Assembly: GCF_014851395.1 (NCBI RefSeq)
Contig: NW_024041150.1
Coordinates: forward strand, 45,298,356-45,362,355
DNA: 64,000 nucleotides
Source: Micropterus salmoides
Lineage: Eukaryota; Chordata; Actinopteri; Centrarchiformes; Centrarchidae
Reading direction: 5' to 3'
Part shown: positions 33,288-45,639 of the stretch, in pieces
Numbering within the stretch: the first letter of the stretch is position 1
Layout: each line of letters opens with the position of its first letter
Notes under the pieces: model-generated
What the model was told of the DNA's origin: nothing
The model's input: the letters and a program-made list of their open reading frames with translations, nothing else
Databases searched by the model: none
Program-made: the position numbers and the translations under genes

Positions 33288-36227
33288 GTGACGGTGTCTG
33301 TCCCCCGACCATTGAAATTATTTAAAAAGGTAAACAGAAGAGGAGCTGTGCATAAAAACCTCATAAAAATTAAAACCACAAGAGCAATAGTGCAAATGAA
33401 TAGGAGAGTTAAATGTGGACTCTTAAACATCAGATCTCTCTCTTCTAAAGGTGTACTAGTAAATGAACTAATATCAGATTATGATATTGATTTATTTTGT
33501 CTTACTGAAACCTGGCTGGGTGATGGAGAATATGTTAGCCTAAATGAATCCACCCCTCCCAGTCATATTAATACTCACCTTCCTCGAGGCACAGGCCAAG
33601 GAGGTGGAGTTGCAGCTATCTTCGACTCTAGCCTATTAATCAGCTCTAAACCTAAACCAAACTATAACTCATTTGAAAGTCTTGTTCTTAGTCTTTCGCA
33701 CCCAAGTTGGAAATCACTGCAACCAATTCTTTTTGTTATAGTGTACCGAGCACCTGGCCCGTATTCTGAATTCTTATCTGAATTTGCAGAGTTTTTGTCA
33801 ACTTTAGTCCTTAAAACGGACAAAGTTATTATGGTAGGGGATTTTAATATTCATGTGGACGTTGAGAATGACAGCTTCAGTACTGCGTTTATCTCTCTGT
33901 TAGATTCCATTGGCTTCTCTCAGAGTGTTCATGAACCGACTCACTGTTTTAACCACACACTCGACCTTGTTTTGGTGTATGGTATTGAAATTGAACATTT
34001 AGTGGTGTTCCCACAGAATCCCTCTTTATCCGACCACTGTTTAATAACTTTTGAGTTTGTATTGCTGAACTACTCGCCATTGGGCAAAAATTTCTATACA
34101 AGATGTCTGTCTGATAGTGCTGTAGCCAAATTTAAGGATGCGATTCCATCAGCTCTAAATACATTATCTAGTCACAAAGTAACAGAGTACTTCTATGCTA
34201 GTTTCAGTCCCTCCCAAATCGATCATCTTGTTGATAGTGCTGCAGGCTCGCTGTGAATGACACTGGACTCTGTAGCCCCTCTAAAAAAGAAAATACTTAA
34301 ACAAAGACGGTTAGCTCCATGGTATAATACTGAAACTCACAAATTAAAGCAAATATCGCGGAAAATTTGAGAGGAATTGGCGTTCCACCAAAGTGGAAAA
34401 TTCTCTTTTTAATTTGGCAAGATAGTCTTAAAACTTATAGGAAGGCCCTCCGTAATGCCAGAGCAGCATACTACTCGTCATTAATAGAGGAAAATAGGAA
34501 CAACCCCAAGTTTCTTTTCAGCACTGTAGCCAGGCTGACAGAGAGTCACAGCTCTATTGAGCCAAGTATTCCCATAACTCTCAGTAGTTACGACTTCATG
34601 AGCTTCTTTAATGATAAAATTCTAGCTATTGGAGACAAAATTCACCAAGACCTGCCCTCAACTGGCACCGACTTATCTCTTAACTCAGGAACCTTAGAAA
34701 CAGCTGTAGAACCAGATACATGTTTAGACTGTTTTGCTTCACTCAATCTTTACCAACTAACTTCAATAATTTCTTCATCTAAACCATCAACCTGCCTCTT
34801 AGACCCTATCCTGACTAGGTTGCTTAAAGATGTTTTACCCTTAGTCAGCACCTCTATACTAGATATGATCAATCTATCTTTATCAACAGGCTATGTACCA
34901 CAGTACTTTAAAGTAGCTGTAATTAAACCTCTTCTGAAAAAGCCCAGACTTGATCCGGATGTTTTAACCAACTATAGACCTATATCTAACCTTGTCTATG
35001 AAGATTCTCAGTCATCCAGGTCATAGTTATCCAACGAAGGTTAAAATCAAGGGCAACTGGACTTGGTTGAAGATACTGGAAGACGTTTCGTCCCTCACCC
35101 AAAGGACTTCTTCAGTTCTGAATGACTGGCAGGGAAACTCAGCTATTTAACCTCAGTGGGGTTGTTATCCCGGGTCATCGATACCGCTGGTTCGTTAGTG
35201 TTCCTTGTTGCTGTGACGACAGTCGTTACAGTCGTTAAGACTACCCGTGGCCAAGACTGAACGACCATTGTTGGTATCTTCACCTGAGGCCAATAGGTTA
35301 CGTTTGTTGAGTTTCCTGGGAAGTGATGAAAGGACAGCATTGTAAGTGGGGGATAAGTGGTGGCGTAGACCCCCTCCTCTGTTCAATGACGGCTTCTCAA
35401 CCCTGGTGTAGATGCTTCCTTGACACCTCTTTCAAACCATCCATCTTCTCTGTCTAAAATGTGCACCTGGTGGTCCTCAAACGAGTGTCCTCTGTCCTTC
35501 AAATGTAAGTAGACTGCAGAGTCTTGACCTGAGGAGTTGGCCCTTCTGTGTTGAGCCATTATCTAAAGATATAGTTTCCCTGGATGGCATCGCCCTGGCC
35601 TCCAGCACCACTGTGAGGAATCTTGGAGTTATCTTTGATCAGGACATGTCGTTTAAGTCTCACATTAAGCAAATTTCAAGGACCGCCTTTTTTCACCTAC
35701 GTAATATTGCGAAAATCAGGAACATCCTGTCTAAAAATGATGCAGAAAAACTACTCCATGCATTTGTTACTTCTAGGCTGGATTACTGCAATTCCTTATT
35801 ATCAGGCTGCTCGAAAAAGTCCGTTAAGACTCTTCAGCTGATCCAGAATGCTGCAGCACGTGTTCTGACAGGAACCAGGAAAAGAGATCACATTTCTCCT
35901 GTTTTAGCTTCTTTGCATTGGCTTCCAGTAAAATCCAGAATATAATTTAAAATCATTTTTCTTACCTACAAAGCTCTTAATGGTCAGGCACCATCTTATC
36001 TTAAAGAGCTCATAGAACCTTACTACCCCACCAGAGCATTGCGCTCCCAGAATGCAGGGTTACTTGTGGTTCCTAGAGTCTCCAAAAGTAGACTTGGAGC
36101 CAGAGCGTTCAGCTATCAAGCTCCTCTCCTGTGGAACCAGGTTCCAGTTTGGGTTCAGGAGGCAGACACCATCTCCACATTTAAGGGTAGGCTTAAGACT
36201 TTCCTCTTTGATAAAGCTTATAGTTAG
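33288..36227 (+). pseudogene. LINE B ORF2: APE endonuclease and broken reverse transcriptase
   Basis: 33288-34256 encodes a nearly complete APE-type endonuclease: LLNIRSLSSK, LTETWLGD (Glu), VGDFNIHVD and SDHCLITF. The frame stops at 34254-34256. 34367-35026 continues with the linker and the start of the polymerase (VLTNYRPISNL). The polymerase palm, including the YADD box, is absent. The Penelope fragment sits exactly there, and 35566-36227 resumes at VRNLGVIFDQDMSF and runs to LLWNQVPVWV. A stop at 35943-35945 breaks the tail. About 200-250 residues are missing compared with related L2 proteins, so the Penelope insertion came with a deletion. Confidence 0.8.
34994..35563 (-). mobile_element. 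5'-truncated Penelope-like fragment inside LINE B
   Basis: On the minus strand it matches the last ~570 bp of the element at 8283-10283, from the ATGGCTCAACACAGAAGGGC position of the nuclease domain to the 3' terminus, with the same GAAGTCCTTTGGGTGAGGGA motif. It contains no complete domain. Confidence 0.85.
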
Positions 36228-37021
36228 GGCTGGCTCAGGTGAGTCCTGAACCATCCCTTAGTTATGCTGCTATAGGCCTAGACTGCCGGGGGATTTCCTA
36301 TGATGCACTGAGCTCCTCTCTCCTCTACTTTCTCTCCCTCTGTATGCAACCTCATCCCATTATTGCATGTTACTAACACAACTTCTCCCCTTTCCGGTAG
36401 TCTTGTGCTTTCTCGTCCCTCTCCTCTCTCCTCCTATCACTTCCTGCAGGTTTTCTGGCTCTGGAGCTGTGGAGTCTGGATCTGTGGTTGCGGGTCACCT
36501 GCTGCCCCCGTGTTCCTGCTCGACACCCTCTGCTGCAACGACTATTGTTACTAGTCTTATTGTTATTATTGTTATTATAATCATTAACATTACGATTGTT
36601 ACCACAACACTACTATAAATATCTGTACCATTTTTCATTTAGTCTATAGCAACATCACCTTTACTGTCTGTACCTCTGTGTGTATATTGTGTAGGCTGCC
36701 TCCCTCCTCTCCTGCTCTCTCTGTTCCTCTCTCCTGCTCTCTCTGTTCCTCTCCTGCTCTCTCTCTCTCTCTCTCTCACCCCAACCAGTCGAGGCAGATG
36801 GCCGCCCACCCTGAGCCATGGTTCTGCTCGAGGTTTCTGCCTCTGAAAAGGAAGTTTTTCCTTGCCTCTGTTGCCTCTGTCTGCTAGTGCTGCTCTTGGT
36901 GGGAACTGTTGGGCTTCTGTAAATAGCATCAAAGAGTACGGTCTAGACCTGCTCTTTTATGAAAAGCGTTGTGAGATAACTGTTGTTGTGATGTGGCGCT
37001 ATATAAATAAAATTGAATTGA
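36228..37021 (+). other. 3' UTR of LINE B
   Basis: Contains a CTCTCTCTCT tract (36752-36776), an ATT-rich stretch (36545-36600) and the conserved fish L2 3' segment from 36780 to the GAATTGAA tail. Short frames here are not genes. Confidence 0.7.
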
Positions 37022-37149
37022 ACAGATCTCTGCCTCACTACCACAAACAACTGTCTCCACCTGCTGGCATGTAAAGCCGTCTGCTCCCAGCGCTGTTCCA
37101 CAGACTTCTATTCCTGTCATCATCACGCATAGACCAGTAAACCGAAATG

Positions 37150-39382
37150 TGCACATCCCACATAGAAATATTAGTAATCTCTTAAAGATTAGGACAACTG
37201 CAACAACTCCAGCACCCAGAACAAACTCATTTAAAATGGCTCTCTTCAATGTGAGATCTCTGTCAAGTAAGACTTTTATCTTAAAGGATTTTATCTTGTC
37301 TGCAAATCTAGATTTTATGTTTTTAACTGAATCCTGGTTGCAGATGAATGACTATAGCCAGCTAGCTGAAGTGTGTCCGCCTCAATATGATTGTTTTATT
37401 CAACCGAGGGTCAGTGGTCGTGGTGGTGGGCTAGTGAGCGTGTATAGGAAAATTTAAAATGTCATCAAGTACGCTGTGATGAATTTAACTCCTTTGAAGT
37501 TCTCACTCTTAAAGTTGGAGGTCTCAACCTGTCATATTTGTTATAATTTATTCATGTTGATGACCCCACCAATGTTAATGCAACTGACTTTTTAAATATG
37601 GCCACTTCTTTTAACTTCAAACAACATGTCAAAGGGCATACACATAACCGTGGTCATACACTGGAATTGGATTTTACCCTGGGTGTCAGCGTCTCCTCTG
37701 TGGAATTAGTGGACATGACCATATCTGACCACAGATGTATTGTTTTTAACTGCGATTCTCCTGTTACTCATGCCGCCTCACTAAGCTCTGTGTGTTGTCG
37801 CTTCTTTAATGAACAAAGTGTTTCAAAGTTTTGCGCATTCTTTCAGAGCCAAAGCCAACACCTGTCTGATTCCAACACCAACAATCTGGTCGATGACTTC
37901 AATCATATCTGCTTGTCTTCACTAAATATTACTGCTCCTCTAAAGGTTAGGCCTACGTCTAAAGCTAGTAAGCAACCCTGGATAAATGACAGCATTCGCA
38001 GCCTAAAAAGGGAATGCAGGAAAGCAGAGCGCAGATGGAAAAAATCCAGTCTCCAAGTCCATTACCTCAGTCTGAAGGATTTATTAATTAAATATTATAC
38101 CCCATACCCCAACCATGTTATATTAAATAATAACATGGTTAAGGATGCGAGAACACACTATTTTTCTGAACTCATTACTACACATAAACACAATCCCAGG
38201 TTTCTGTTTAAGACTGTGGATCAGCTGGTAAACCCAACCCCTCCTTGCTCTGTCCTAGTACTCCTGGACCTTAGCGCTGCTTTTGACACCATTGATCACA
38301 ACATCATGTTAGACAGACTGAGGCACTGGGTGGGGATCTCTGGTACTGCCCTAGAATGGTTTTCATCCTACCTGTCAAATAGGAAGTTTTGCGTGTCTGT
38401 AAACAACTATATCTCTTCGTTCTGTCCAGTTAAATATGGTGTGCCTCAGGGGTCGGTCTTAGGACCCATTTTCCTTTCCTTGTATCTGCTTCCCCTTGGA
38501 CATATTATCCATAAACACGGCATTTCTTCATTTCATATTTATGCTGATGACACACAAATATACTTGCCCGTCAGATCCACAGACCCTGGAATGCTGAGTT
38601 CACTTAACAACTGCCTTTGTGAAGTTAAAAAATGGATGTCAAATAATTTTCTCCAACTGAACTCAGACAAAACAGAAATCCTGGTCATTGGGTCCCAGCA
38701 GATGGCAAAACAAATACTGCCATCTGCTGGTTCCCTAGTAAATCACATTAAGCCTGTTGCAAAGAATCTTGGTGTTTGGTTTGATAGTAATTTAAATTTC
38801 GAGCAGCACACCACAAAGCTTGTTCAATCATGTTTTTATCAACTTAGAAATATAGCTCAAATTCGATCTATGTTAACTTTTAAGGACACCGAGACCATTT
38901 TACACGCCTTCATCTCATCACGCCTGGATTATTGCAACAGCCTTTTCACCTGTTTAACCCAAAAATCTATTGATCGACTCCAGACTGTTCAGAACTCAGC
39001 TGCCAGGCTTTTAACCAGAACAAAGAAATATGACCACATTACTCCTATTTTAGCTTCATTACACTGGCTCCCAGTATGTTTTAGAATTGACTTTAAAATT
39101 CTATTGATTACTTTTAAAGCTCTTCATGGCCTCTCGCCTTGTTATATTTCTGAACTTTTAGTCCCATACACACCAGCACGCACCTTGAGATCCTCGGGCA
39201 GAGGTCTGTTGTCTGTTCCAGAGTCTCGACTGAAAACTAAAGGGGACAGAGCGTTTGCTGTCAGGGCCCCGAGGCTCTGGAACAGCCTGCCCAAGGAAAT
39301 CAGATCAGCTGAGTCAGTGAACTCTTTTAAGTCCCTTCTTAAAACATACTTTTATAGGAGAGCCTTTCCCGATCTTATTTGA
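37150..39382 (+). pseudogene. LINE A ORF2: internally deleted endonuclease and near-complete reverse transcriptase
   Basis: 37150-37457 encodes the start of an APE endonuclease (ALFNVRSLSSK, LTESWLQ) and stops. 37598-39382 is a 594-residue open frame with the endonuclease end (ISDHRCIVF), a linker, and polymerase motifs A (LDLSAAFDTIDH), B (YGVPQGSVLGP) and C (YADDTQIY), then SRLDYCNSLF and APRLWNSLP. The junction LVNPTPPCSVLVLLDLS shows that ~150 residues of the linker and fingers are deleted in frame. A 30-bp palindromic insertion lies at 38112-38142. Confidence 0.8.
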
Positions 39383-39590
39383 CTTTATTTTATCCCTTTT
39401 ATTTTATTATATTTTACTAATTTTATATTTATCTTAAACATGTATTTTAGTCTTTTCAATATTTTCATGCTTTTATCTTGTATTGTTTTTGTATTATTGT
39501 CTCTTGGGTATTATTGTCTTTACACTTGTTAAAGCACTTTGTAACTTGTTTTTGAAAAGTGCTCTACAAATAAAGACTACTACTACATTA

Positions 39591-40123
39591 GCCATACTGA
39601 AATTAATCCCCAGTTAACGGTAATTTTATTGATCGTATTTAGGTACATAGTTAATTCACTCCATAACAATCTCTGCAGTTACATTTCAACAGACCACATT
39701 GTTTATGCTGTCTTTCCATCACCTCTCAAATAGAATACACTACTGTAAGTATAGTCAACTAATCATCAGTGTTCATTATGCGTTAATATTTACCTAAAGT
39801 TGCTGCACATATTACATACTGTAATACTAGAAAAATTGCTGCTGTAAATGTGTACTACGTTTCGTGAACGGCCCCTTTTCCCTCCAAAGTTAAACAAAAA
39901 AAGTGATTAAATTTGTGTCTCCCCAGAAAAATGTTGTTATATGTATGTAATGTAAGTGATAACTGTAATCAATGACCTATTGCGTTAATATTTACCGATT
40001 ATTGGTGCAAATATAGCTGCTTCTGGTGTCCGTCCCGCCTAAACCCATTCATACATGAACCACGTGACCGCGTGGCGGCGAGATCAAAGCGTGTTGCGGC
40101 CCTGGGTACTACTGGATGAGAGA
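39591..40123. other. No gene seen
   Basis: Unique-looking AT-rich sequence turning CpG-rich from 40020 (CGTGACCGCGTGGCGGCGAG). Confidence 0.4.
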
Positions 40124-43100
40124 TCAGATAGCAGCTGACTCTGGGCCGAATCCGCCTCCAAACCGGCAGATCCGTGTAACAGTCACGCCCGTTTTACTGC
40201 CCCGTTCCGGATACGGCCCGCATGTAGTCTGTGTGCACTCAGGATCGGGCGTGAGCCTCCATCAGTCGGCGGAATCATAATAGTTCTGGCCCGGACTCGT
40301 CGGAACGAGCGCGCGAATTGTTTCTTTTTTTGGATCAGTTCGGACTGGAAGCTTTGTGGAAAGAGTTTATAACAGTAAGTTGAACGATGTTACAGTCAAA
40401 CAGTTTAGTGTGATTGTTTTTAATGCTTGTTAACATCATTAACATCATCACATCGGAATGTTTTGACCGGGTTTTAACTTCTTAAAATGGCTAAAACTGT
40501 TGAAGAGTCATTGGCTAACGTTAGCTTTTTAGCTGGGTTAGCTAAATTAACTGAATGAACGGATAGCTAAGCTAGCTAGCATTAATAAACAACTTTGTGT
40601 GCAGCTAGCATAAAACATTAATGCTGTTTAACGTTAACGTTAGTTAACTTACAACAATGTTGTAACGTTAGTTTCCAACAGCACCAACTGACAGCACCTG
40701 TCTCCTTTTTAGGTTCAATCTTTTCTTCAGCCCTGGATTAATAGGGAAAGTTAAGTTAATGTAAGTATTTTTTTCCGGCTTTGATTTGATCTTAGCTATA
40801 GTTGAGCATAACTTACCTATCATAACTTTATAACGTTAAGTGTTTAAAAAATCAAAGCCATCTAAAGAAGTTGGAATTTTCATCTGACATTAATCAAAAT
40901 GTAAATTCATTATGACAAATAAGGTCGATGGGCGGGAAATCTCCTCTCTCCGTGTCTTTTCATTGACTTTGTATGAAATCACACCGCAGTATTATGGTTG
41001 AGGAGCAGTTCCTGATTCATTCTGGATATTTATTTGGGGCGTTTTCCGAGGGATATAGTGTGCTATGTTAAGCTTACCAAGTGTTTACCCTCAGATTTCT
41101 GTCAGGAGCTGTAAGAAATGTTATTTGTTTTGTCTGGAGGCTGATGGTTCTCAGTAATTCATCAAATTTTACAGTTAAAAATTACAATGAGGTTCATGAT
41201 ATCAGTACACTGAGATGGCTGGCAGTGGTACAATCAGCATTACTCGTTCTTTTTAATTTGCCTCACATTTTTTTGTTGCAGGCTTTGTACATAACGTTAC
41301 TACCACTGGGGTTCGTTCCAAAATCACAATGCAGTGCAAACCTGTAACATTAGCAGAGCTGAGCTCCTGGGGTCATTTGTCATGCAGGGTAACGTTACCC
41401 ACTGGGTCTTAAAATAATTTAAAAACTCATTGAATTTAATATTCTCAAAATAAGTCTCTTACATTTATTTACAAAGGTCTTTTTTTTGTTGTCCTTTTCA
41501 TATGATTATATAGATACAGGTAACGTTACACATAACTGTCAAATGTATAAAATGTTGTGTGTGTTTTGACTACTTTTTACATTTTGTCTGACCACTGATC
41601 TGCATTCAGTGCTCTTTCATCCTTATTTTAGCAGCTTTCACAGATAACATTCTGTTAATATTATTTACTGTTCAATCTTGGAATATACATTCAATGGTTT
41701 TCTCAAACACAGTGGCCAAACAGATTAATTGGAAAGGAGTAAAGGGAAAATAAATATTTTAAAGAAATGCTGACAAGAACTCTGTTGATAAGTATTTTAG
41801 TATACGTATTATATGTGGAGGTGACTAGTAGATGAACTAGGAGGGCAAAAAATCTAAATAATCATTCATTAGTTGTAATCGCGGTAAAATGTTCACTTAA
41901 TTGGGATTTTGATTTTAGGTCAAATCTTCCAGCCCTAGTCTAGTCCAGCCCCCTTTAAAATTACTAATCTCTGTGGATGTTATGTAATTTGTGATTGCCA
42001 TTATCAGTTGAGTAATCACACATTCTTTTATCCTTTGCAGAAATGAACACATCGGCCATCCCCCACTCTTCCACTACTGATGATTTGTTGGGTGTCATGT
42101 GAGGGTTATGGCATTCCCATTTGCCTCATCAGTGTTTCCCGTAAAGCCACCAAACAATGTGTATGAACATTTTACAGTTTTCTGGGTTTCACATGACTAG
42201 TTGGATATTGTATTTTGGCTATAAAATCTTTGTTATTTATATCATGGTCATGGAAAATGGTTAAAATCTAAATGGCTGGCAGTAATCATCTATCAAGACA
42301 AACTTATCGCTTGTCGCTAATTAAAACGTTATCTTGTGTGTTTAGGCCGTAGAATCTCGTGTGTCTCCTGGCTTTAGCTTTATATGTAGAGTATGGTATC
42401 ATGAGCGTGGTATATATCTTCTCATCTCTCTCAGGGAGAAAGAAATCTTACTTTCTTACTATCATCATTACTAATGGTACATTACACTATGCAAGACTGA
42501 TAGCAATGTCAATGTATTGAGCTTTTTAACTAAGCCACACTGTTGCTATTATTAGAGTTTAATACTTCTGCATTCATTTAAAAATAACACCTGTGTCATA
42601 GGTGTGTGGTTACTGTACGGTTACTAGAAACTAATCACCTGCACCTGCAAGTCAACTGGAGTGAAGTTTCTTGTTCCTACAGTTGTTAAAGACAGAAATG
42701 AGGTGTAAAATGTGTTTATTAGATTGAATGTTAGTTTGGCAATTATCTACTTTGTTTTAAGTTTCTGTCCTCTCTTTTTATCTCAAACATTTCAAATATT
42801 TCAAATAAAATTTCAAATGTGTATTTTAAATAAAATTTAAATCAGTCACTCATCCGTTCTATCACTTTCTTTGTTGAAATTCTTTGTAGGACAAATAGAA
42901 ACAGTCTTTGTAACAGAGTGTAACACTAGTTTTGACTGTCCATGCTTTTTAAATTCAAAAGAAAAAAAAGTAATCGAGTTTAAAATGCAAGGAAAAAGAA
43001 AAGAAAAGTAAAACAAGAAATCTTAGTGTACCTTAGTGATTTACCAGTCACTATTTGTTATACATTATATAGACCAGCTCCTGCCATAAGTTCTGTGGTT

Positions 43101-43610
43101 GAAACTATCCCAGTAACCCTTTGGCTTCTCAGAGTTATCTAGTAGTAGGATCCATAGCACTTGGTGAATCATGCACAACATCTGATGGTAAAAATTTTAA
43201 CTATCCCTTTAACAAAAAAAATCATATTTTTGTATATAGATCAAGGTTATGAAAGAGGCCAGAGGTGGTGTGAATCCAGGCCAGAACTAATAAATGGAGC
43301 TGGCCCAGTGCCGGCCCAGTGCCAGTCCAGATGTGAAAACCGGATCCTGAACAGTATCTTAGAGACTCTGGGCCAGATTCAGTATGGAACTGGTCCAGAT
43401 CCGGCCCACATTTGGGCCAAATGACTACATAATAACTGTCATCCGTTCTGGAGCTGGCCCAGTGCCAGCCCAGATGTGAAAACCGGATCCGAACTGGCAT
43501 TGGCCCGTTGTGCGAAAGGACACCGGCCCGGGTCCGTTTTACAGATCTGGCCCAGAACTTATGAAGGATCTGGGCCAGATCTGGGCCGCATGATTTTTGC
43601 TATCTGGGGA
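40124..43610. mobile_element. Candidate large DNA element with CAGATAGC ends
   Basis: The left end reads CAGATAGCAGCTGACTCTGG and the right end, on the other strand, CAGATAGCAAAAATCATGCG. Both are followed by GGCCCAGATCTGG/CTGGGCCGAATCCG-type subterminal repeats (40145-40330 and 43290-43600). At the right end ~100-bp motifs (GGAGCTGGCCCAGTGCC, GTGAAAACCGGATCC) recur at 43298 and 43451. The interior has splice-like exons but no recognisable transposase. No target duplication was seen. The alternative is a host CpG-island promoter followed by a separate repeat. Confidence 0.4.
40340..42102 (+). other. Candidate spliced transcript inside the 40.1-43.6 kb element
   Basis: A CpG-rich start (40190-40330) leads to a GTAAGT donor at 40375. 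40713-40760 is a 48-bp exon-like block between TTTTTAG and GTAAGT. At 42041, after a CCTTTGCAG acceptor, ATG at 42043 starts MNTSAIPHSSTTDDLLGVM with a stop at 42100-42102, or a GTGAGG donor at 42099 if spliced on. No further exon was found, and the product is not recognised. TAACGTTA-rich intron sequence is typical of fish promoters' first introns. Confidence 0.3.
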
Positions 43611-44488
43611 GGAGGTGGATAAACTAAACTTATTTTAAACACTTTTGATCAGACAGACATATCACCACAAATCCACACAAATGTTCACTTCAGCACCTCA
43701 GATAAAGTGCAGCTCACAGTCCCAAACAGAGCAGGTCTGCGCCTCAGATTTTAGATGTTATTTTGCAAAACTCTATCAGTTATTTACCGCGACTCGCAGC
43801 TGGAGATCGCATCAGCTGGGTATCAGTGCCAAGAAACGTCACTCTTGTAGCATGTTTTGCTAAACAAACGGCGTAAAAAACTGCGTTTTCTAAAATGATA
43901 ATGAGCTCCGCCCTGTGGATTTTACAGCCACTAAATTTGAACTGTTGTCACCCAATCAGTACAGAAGAAGAACAGACCACACTAATTCAGCACTGATCTA
44001 CTTTACTGTGATCGTAGCCACCCAAAGGCAGAAAGTAACCACAGACAAGCATGAAAAACTCAATACAAAAGTCCCAGACTGATCAAGTAAATTGACTACA
44101 TTTACTAAAAATATTTAGCTACTCTAGGTTATAGCTTGTAACATCTGTTGATTGATGATTTTAGATCAAATTTGACATAAATAATTAATTTGCATTTTAT
44201 TTATCATCACTGTCAGATTAAAGTATCTCCTAAAATAGAAAATACAAACACAAAGAAATTAAGAAATCACCATAAGTGGAACAACTATCTTTACATGGTC
44301 ATCAGTGAACAGTTTAAGCCTCATTTGTCTTTTTATGAGCCCTTCAGTCTGTGCAGTATTGATAGCGAGCCTACCCTTGTTTCTACAAAGCTTTGTTTTA
44401 CCATGTCATCCTAAATCCAGGCCAAAGGCAACCTGACACAAACGTGTGTTTCAGGCGATTCAGGGAAAACACAGCTTGTCATTTATTC
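43611..44488. other. No gene seen
   Basis: Short frames without domains. GGCGTAAAAAACTGCGTTTT at 43870-43890 resembles the GC-rich motif cluster at 45139-45320. Confidence 0.4.
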
Positions 44489-45138
44489 CCTGGCTGGAAA
44501 CTTTTTATTTATTTATCCAAAGCTATCCTTCTGGACTCCTGCGATAATATTTATGTTACCCCAAAGCACTACACTATACAAGCTGCTACAAAAACTTATT
44601 CCATATTTATATATTCCCACATTTATGTTGACTGTATGTTTGTCTACATGTAGCACCTTATCACCACAGCAAATTCCTCGTATGTGTAAAACACTACTTG
44701 ACAATAAAGTTCCTTCTGATTCTGAAAAGGCATCTGCAGGCTATTAAGATACTTACTTAAAAAAACGCTGCATTGCTTTCCTCCGAAATGGACATATTTG
44801 AGAAAGGTTACCTGAAGTCTTTGTGAACGCATACCTTCTGATGATACCTAAGCTAAATAATAAGATGCATGTTTTGAAATCATGTTAATCATCAATAAGC
44901 TATCTTTACATTGTGAATAATGTTGGCTGATAATGACAAAATGAAATCAGTAAAGGTTGAAATTTATTTTACTAACATTCAAAATTATTATTATGAACAA
45001 CCAGGATAAAGAATCTGTCAGACTATTTGTGAGAGACAATTGATTGGAGTCTTTACTACTACTAGATATTTGACTTAATACTTTGAACAATTAGGAATGA
45101 TATTAAAACCATTAAAACCAGTAAAGGTATTTTAAAAA
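44489..45138 (+). repeat. Inverted-duplication arm A (~650 bp)
   Basis: Matches 52142-52772 in reverse orientation over its whole length, with small indels only. Shared landmarks include CTCCTGCGATAATATTTATG, CACCTTATCACCACAGCA and CTACTAGATATTTGACTTAA. Arm A has an extra ~30 bp (near 44670-44700) that arm B lacks. An AATAAAG(T/C)TC.TTCTGAT segment inside is retroposon-tail-like. Confidence 0.85.
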
Positions 45139-45320
45139 GCCCCGTAAAAAGCGGCGTTACATGAGCACATAGAGCGACCTTTTTTTCGCCGCCTCCAGAC
45201 CTACGAAAAATGCGTCATCATTTACACAATTCCACAGCGCGTTTTACGGCGTTTTGCTTTTTGGCGGTGTAAAAAGCGGCGTCCTGGCCGTTGAAACGGC
45301 GCTTTTTACGCTGTTTTTTT
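45139..45320. repeat. GC-rich cluster of AAAAGCGGCG/CGCCG motifs
   Basis: Self-complementary pieces: GTAAAAAGCGGCGT occurs twice (45144, 45268) and CGGCGCTTTTTACG and TTTTACGGCGTTTT occur as near-inverses, so the region can fold extensively. Likely the end of a MITE. Confidence 0.5.
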
Positions 45321-45587
45321 TAACAACGAGGTAGGAAAGTAGCGTATTGTGAGCCTTTCAGCGTTCCATAAACTGCGTGTGTGCCACGCTCAGCGCCTGA
45401 GAGTTGCAGCTCTGGTGTTACATTATTTAAAGGTTTTGCTAGTCTGCCTTTTAGCTCCTCACCTTCACCTGTCAGACCTACATGGTGATTCTGAACACAT
45501 TGTTTGGCCAGAGATTTGGCCATTGCCTCCCTATGATTTTATTCTTCTCTGTTTTGGCCAGGGGTGTAGGAGCGACTTTGAACCGGA

Positions 45588-45633
45588 AGGGGGGGGGGGG
45601 GGCTAGCATTTCAGCGGGGGGTTCGCCCCCCCC
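45588..45633. repeat. G-run followed by a GGGGGTTCGCCCCCC hairpin
   Basis: A G14 run (about 45589-45602) and, 15 bp on, a perfect hairpin with 6-bp G/C stem. Part of a common fish repeat (GGTGTAGGAGCGACTTTG upstream). Confidence 0.6.
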
Positions 45634-45639
45634 AACACA

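Larger units (their letters stand above)
32116..37021 (+). mobile_element. L2-type LINE 'B', nested in LINE A and itself interrupted
   Basis: A 5' UTR (about 32116-32371), ORF1 (32372-33171), ORF2 (33288-36227, broken) and a long 3' UTR ending GGCGCTATATAAATAAAATT, then GAATTGAA, a well-known fish L2 tail. The 3' UTR contains GAGGCAGATGGCCGCCCACC, common in fish L2 elements. The Penelope fragment at 34994-35563 interrupts ORF2. Confidence 0.85.
31050..39590 (+). mobile_element. L2-type LINE 'A', split by a nested LINE
   Basis: The 5' part (about 31050-32115) holds ORF1 and the 3' part (37022-39590) holds ORF2 of one element; the nested LINE B (about 32116-37021) separates them. The 3' end is GTGCTCTACAAATAAAGACT followed by ACTACTAC. 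Same-strand nesting and matching order (ORF1 before, ORF2 after) support a single interrupted element. Confidence 0.75.
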
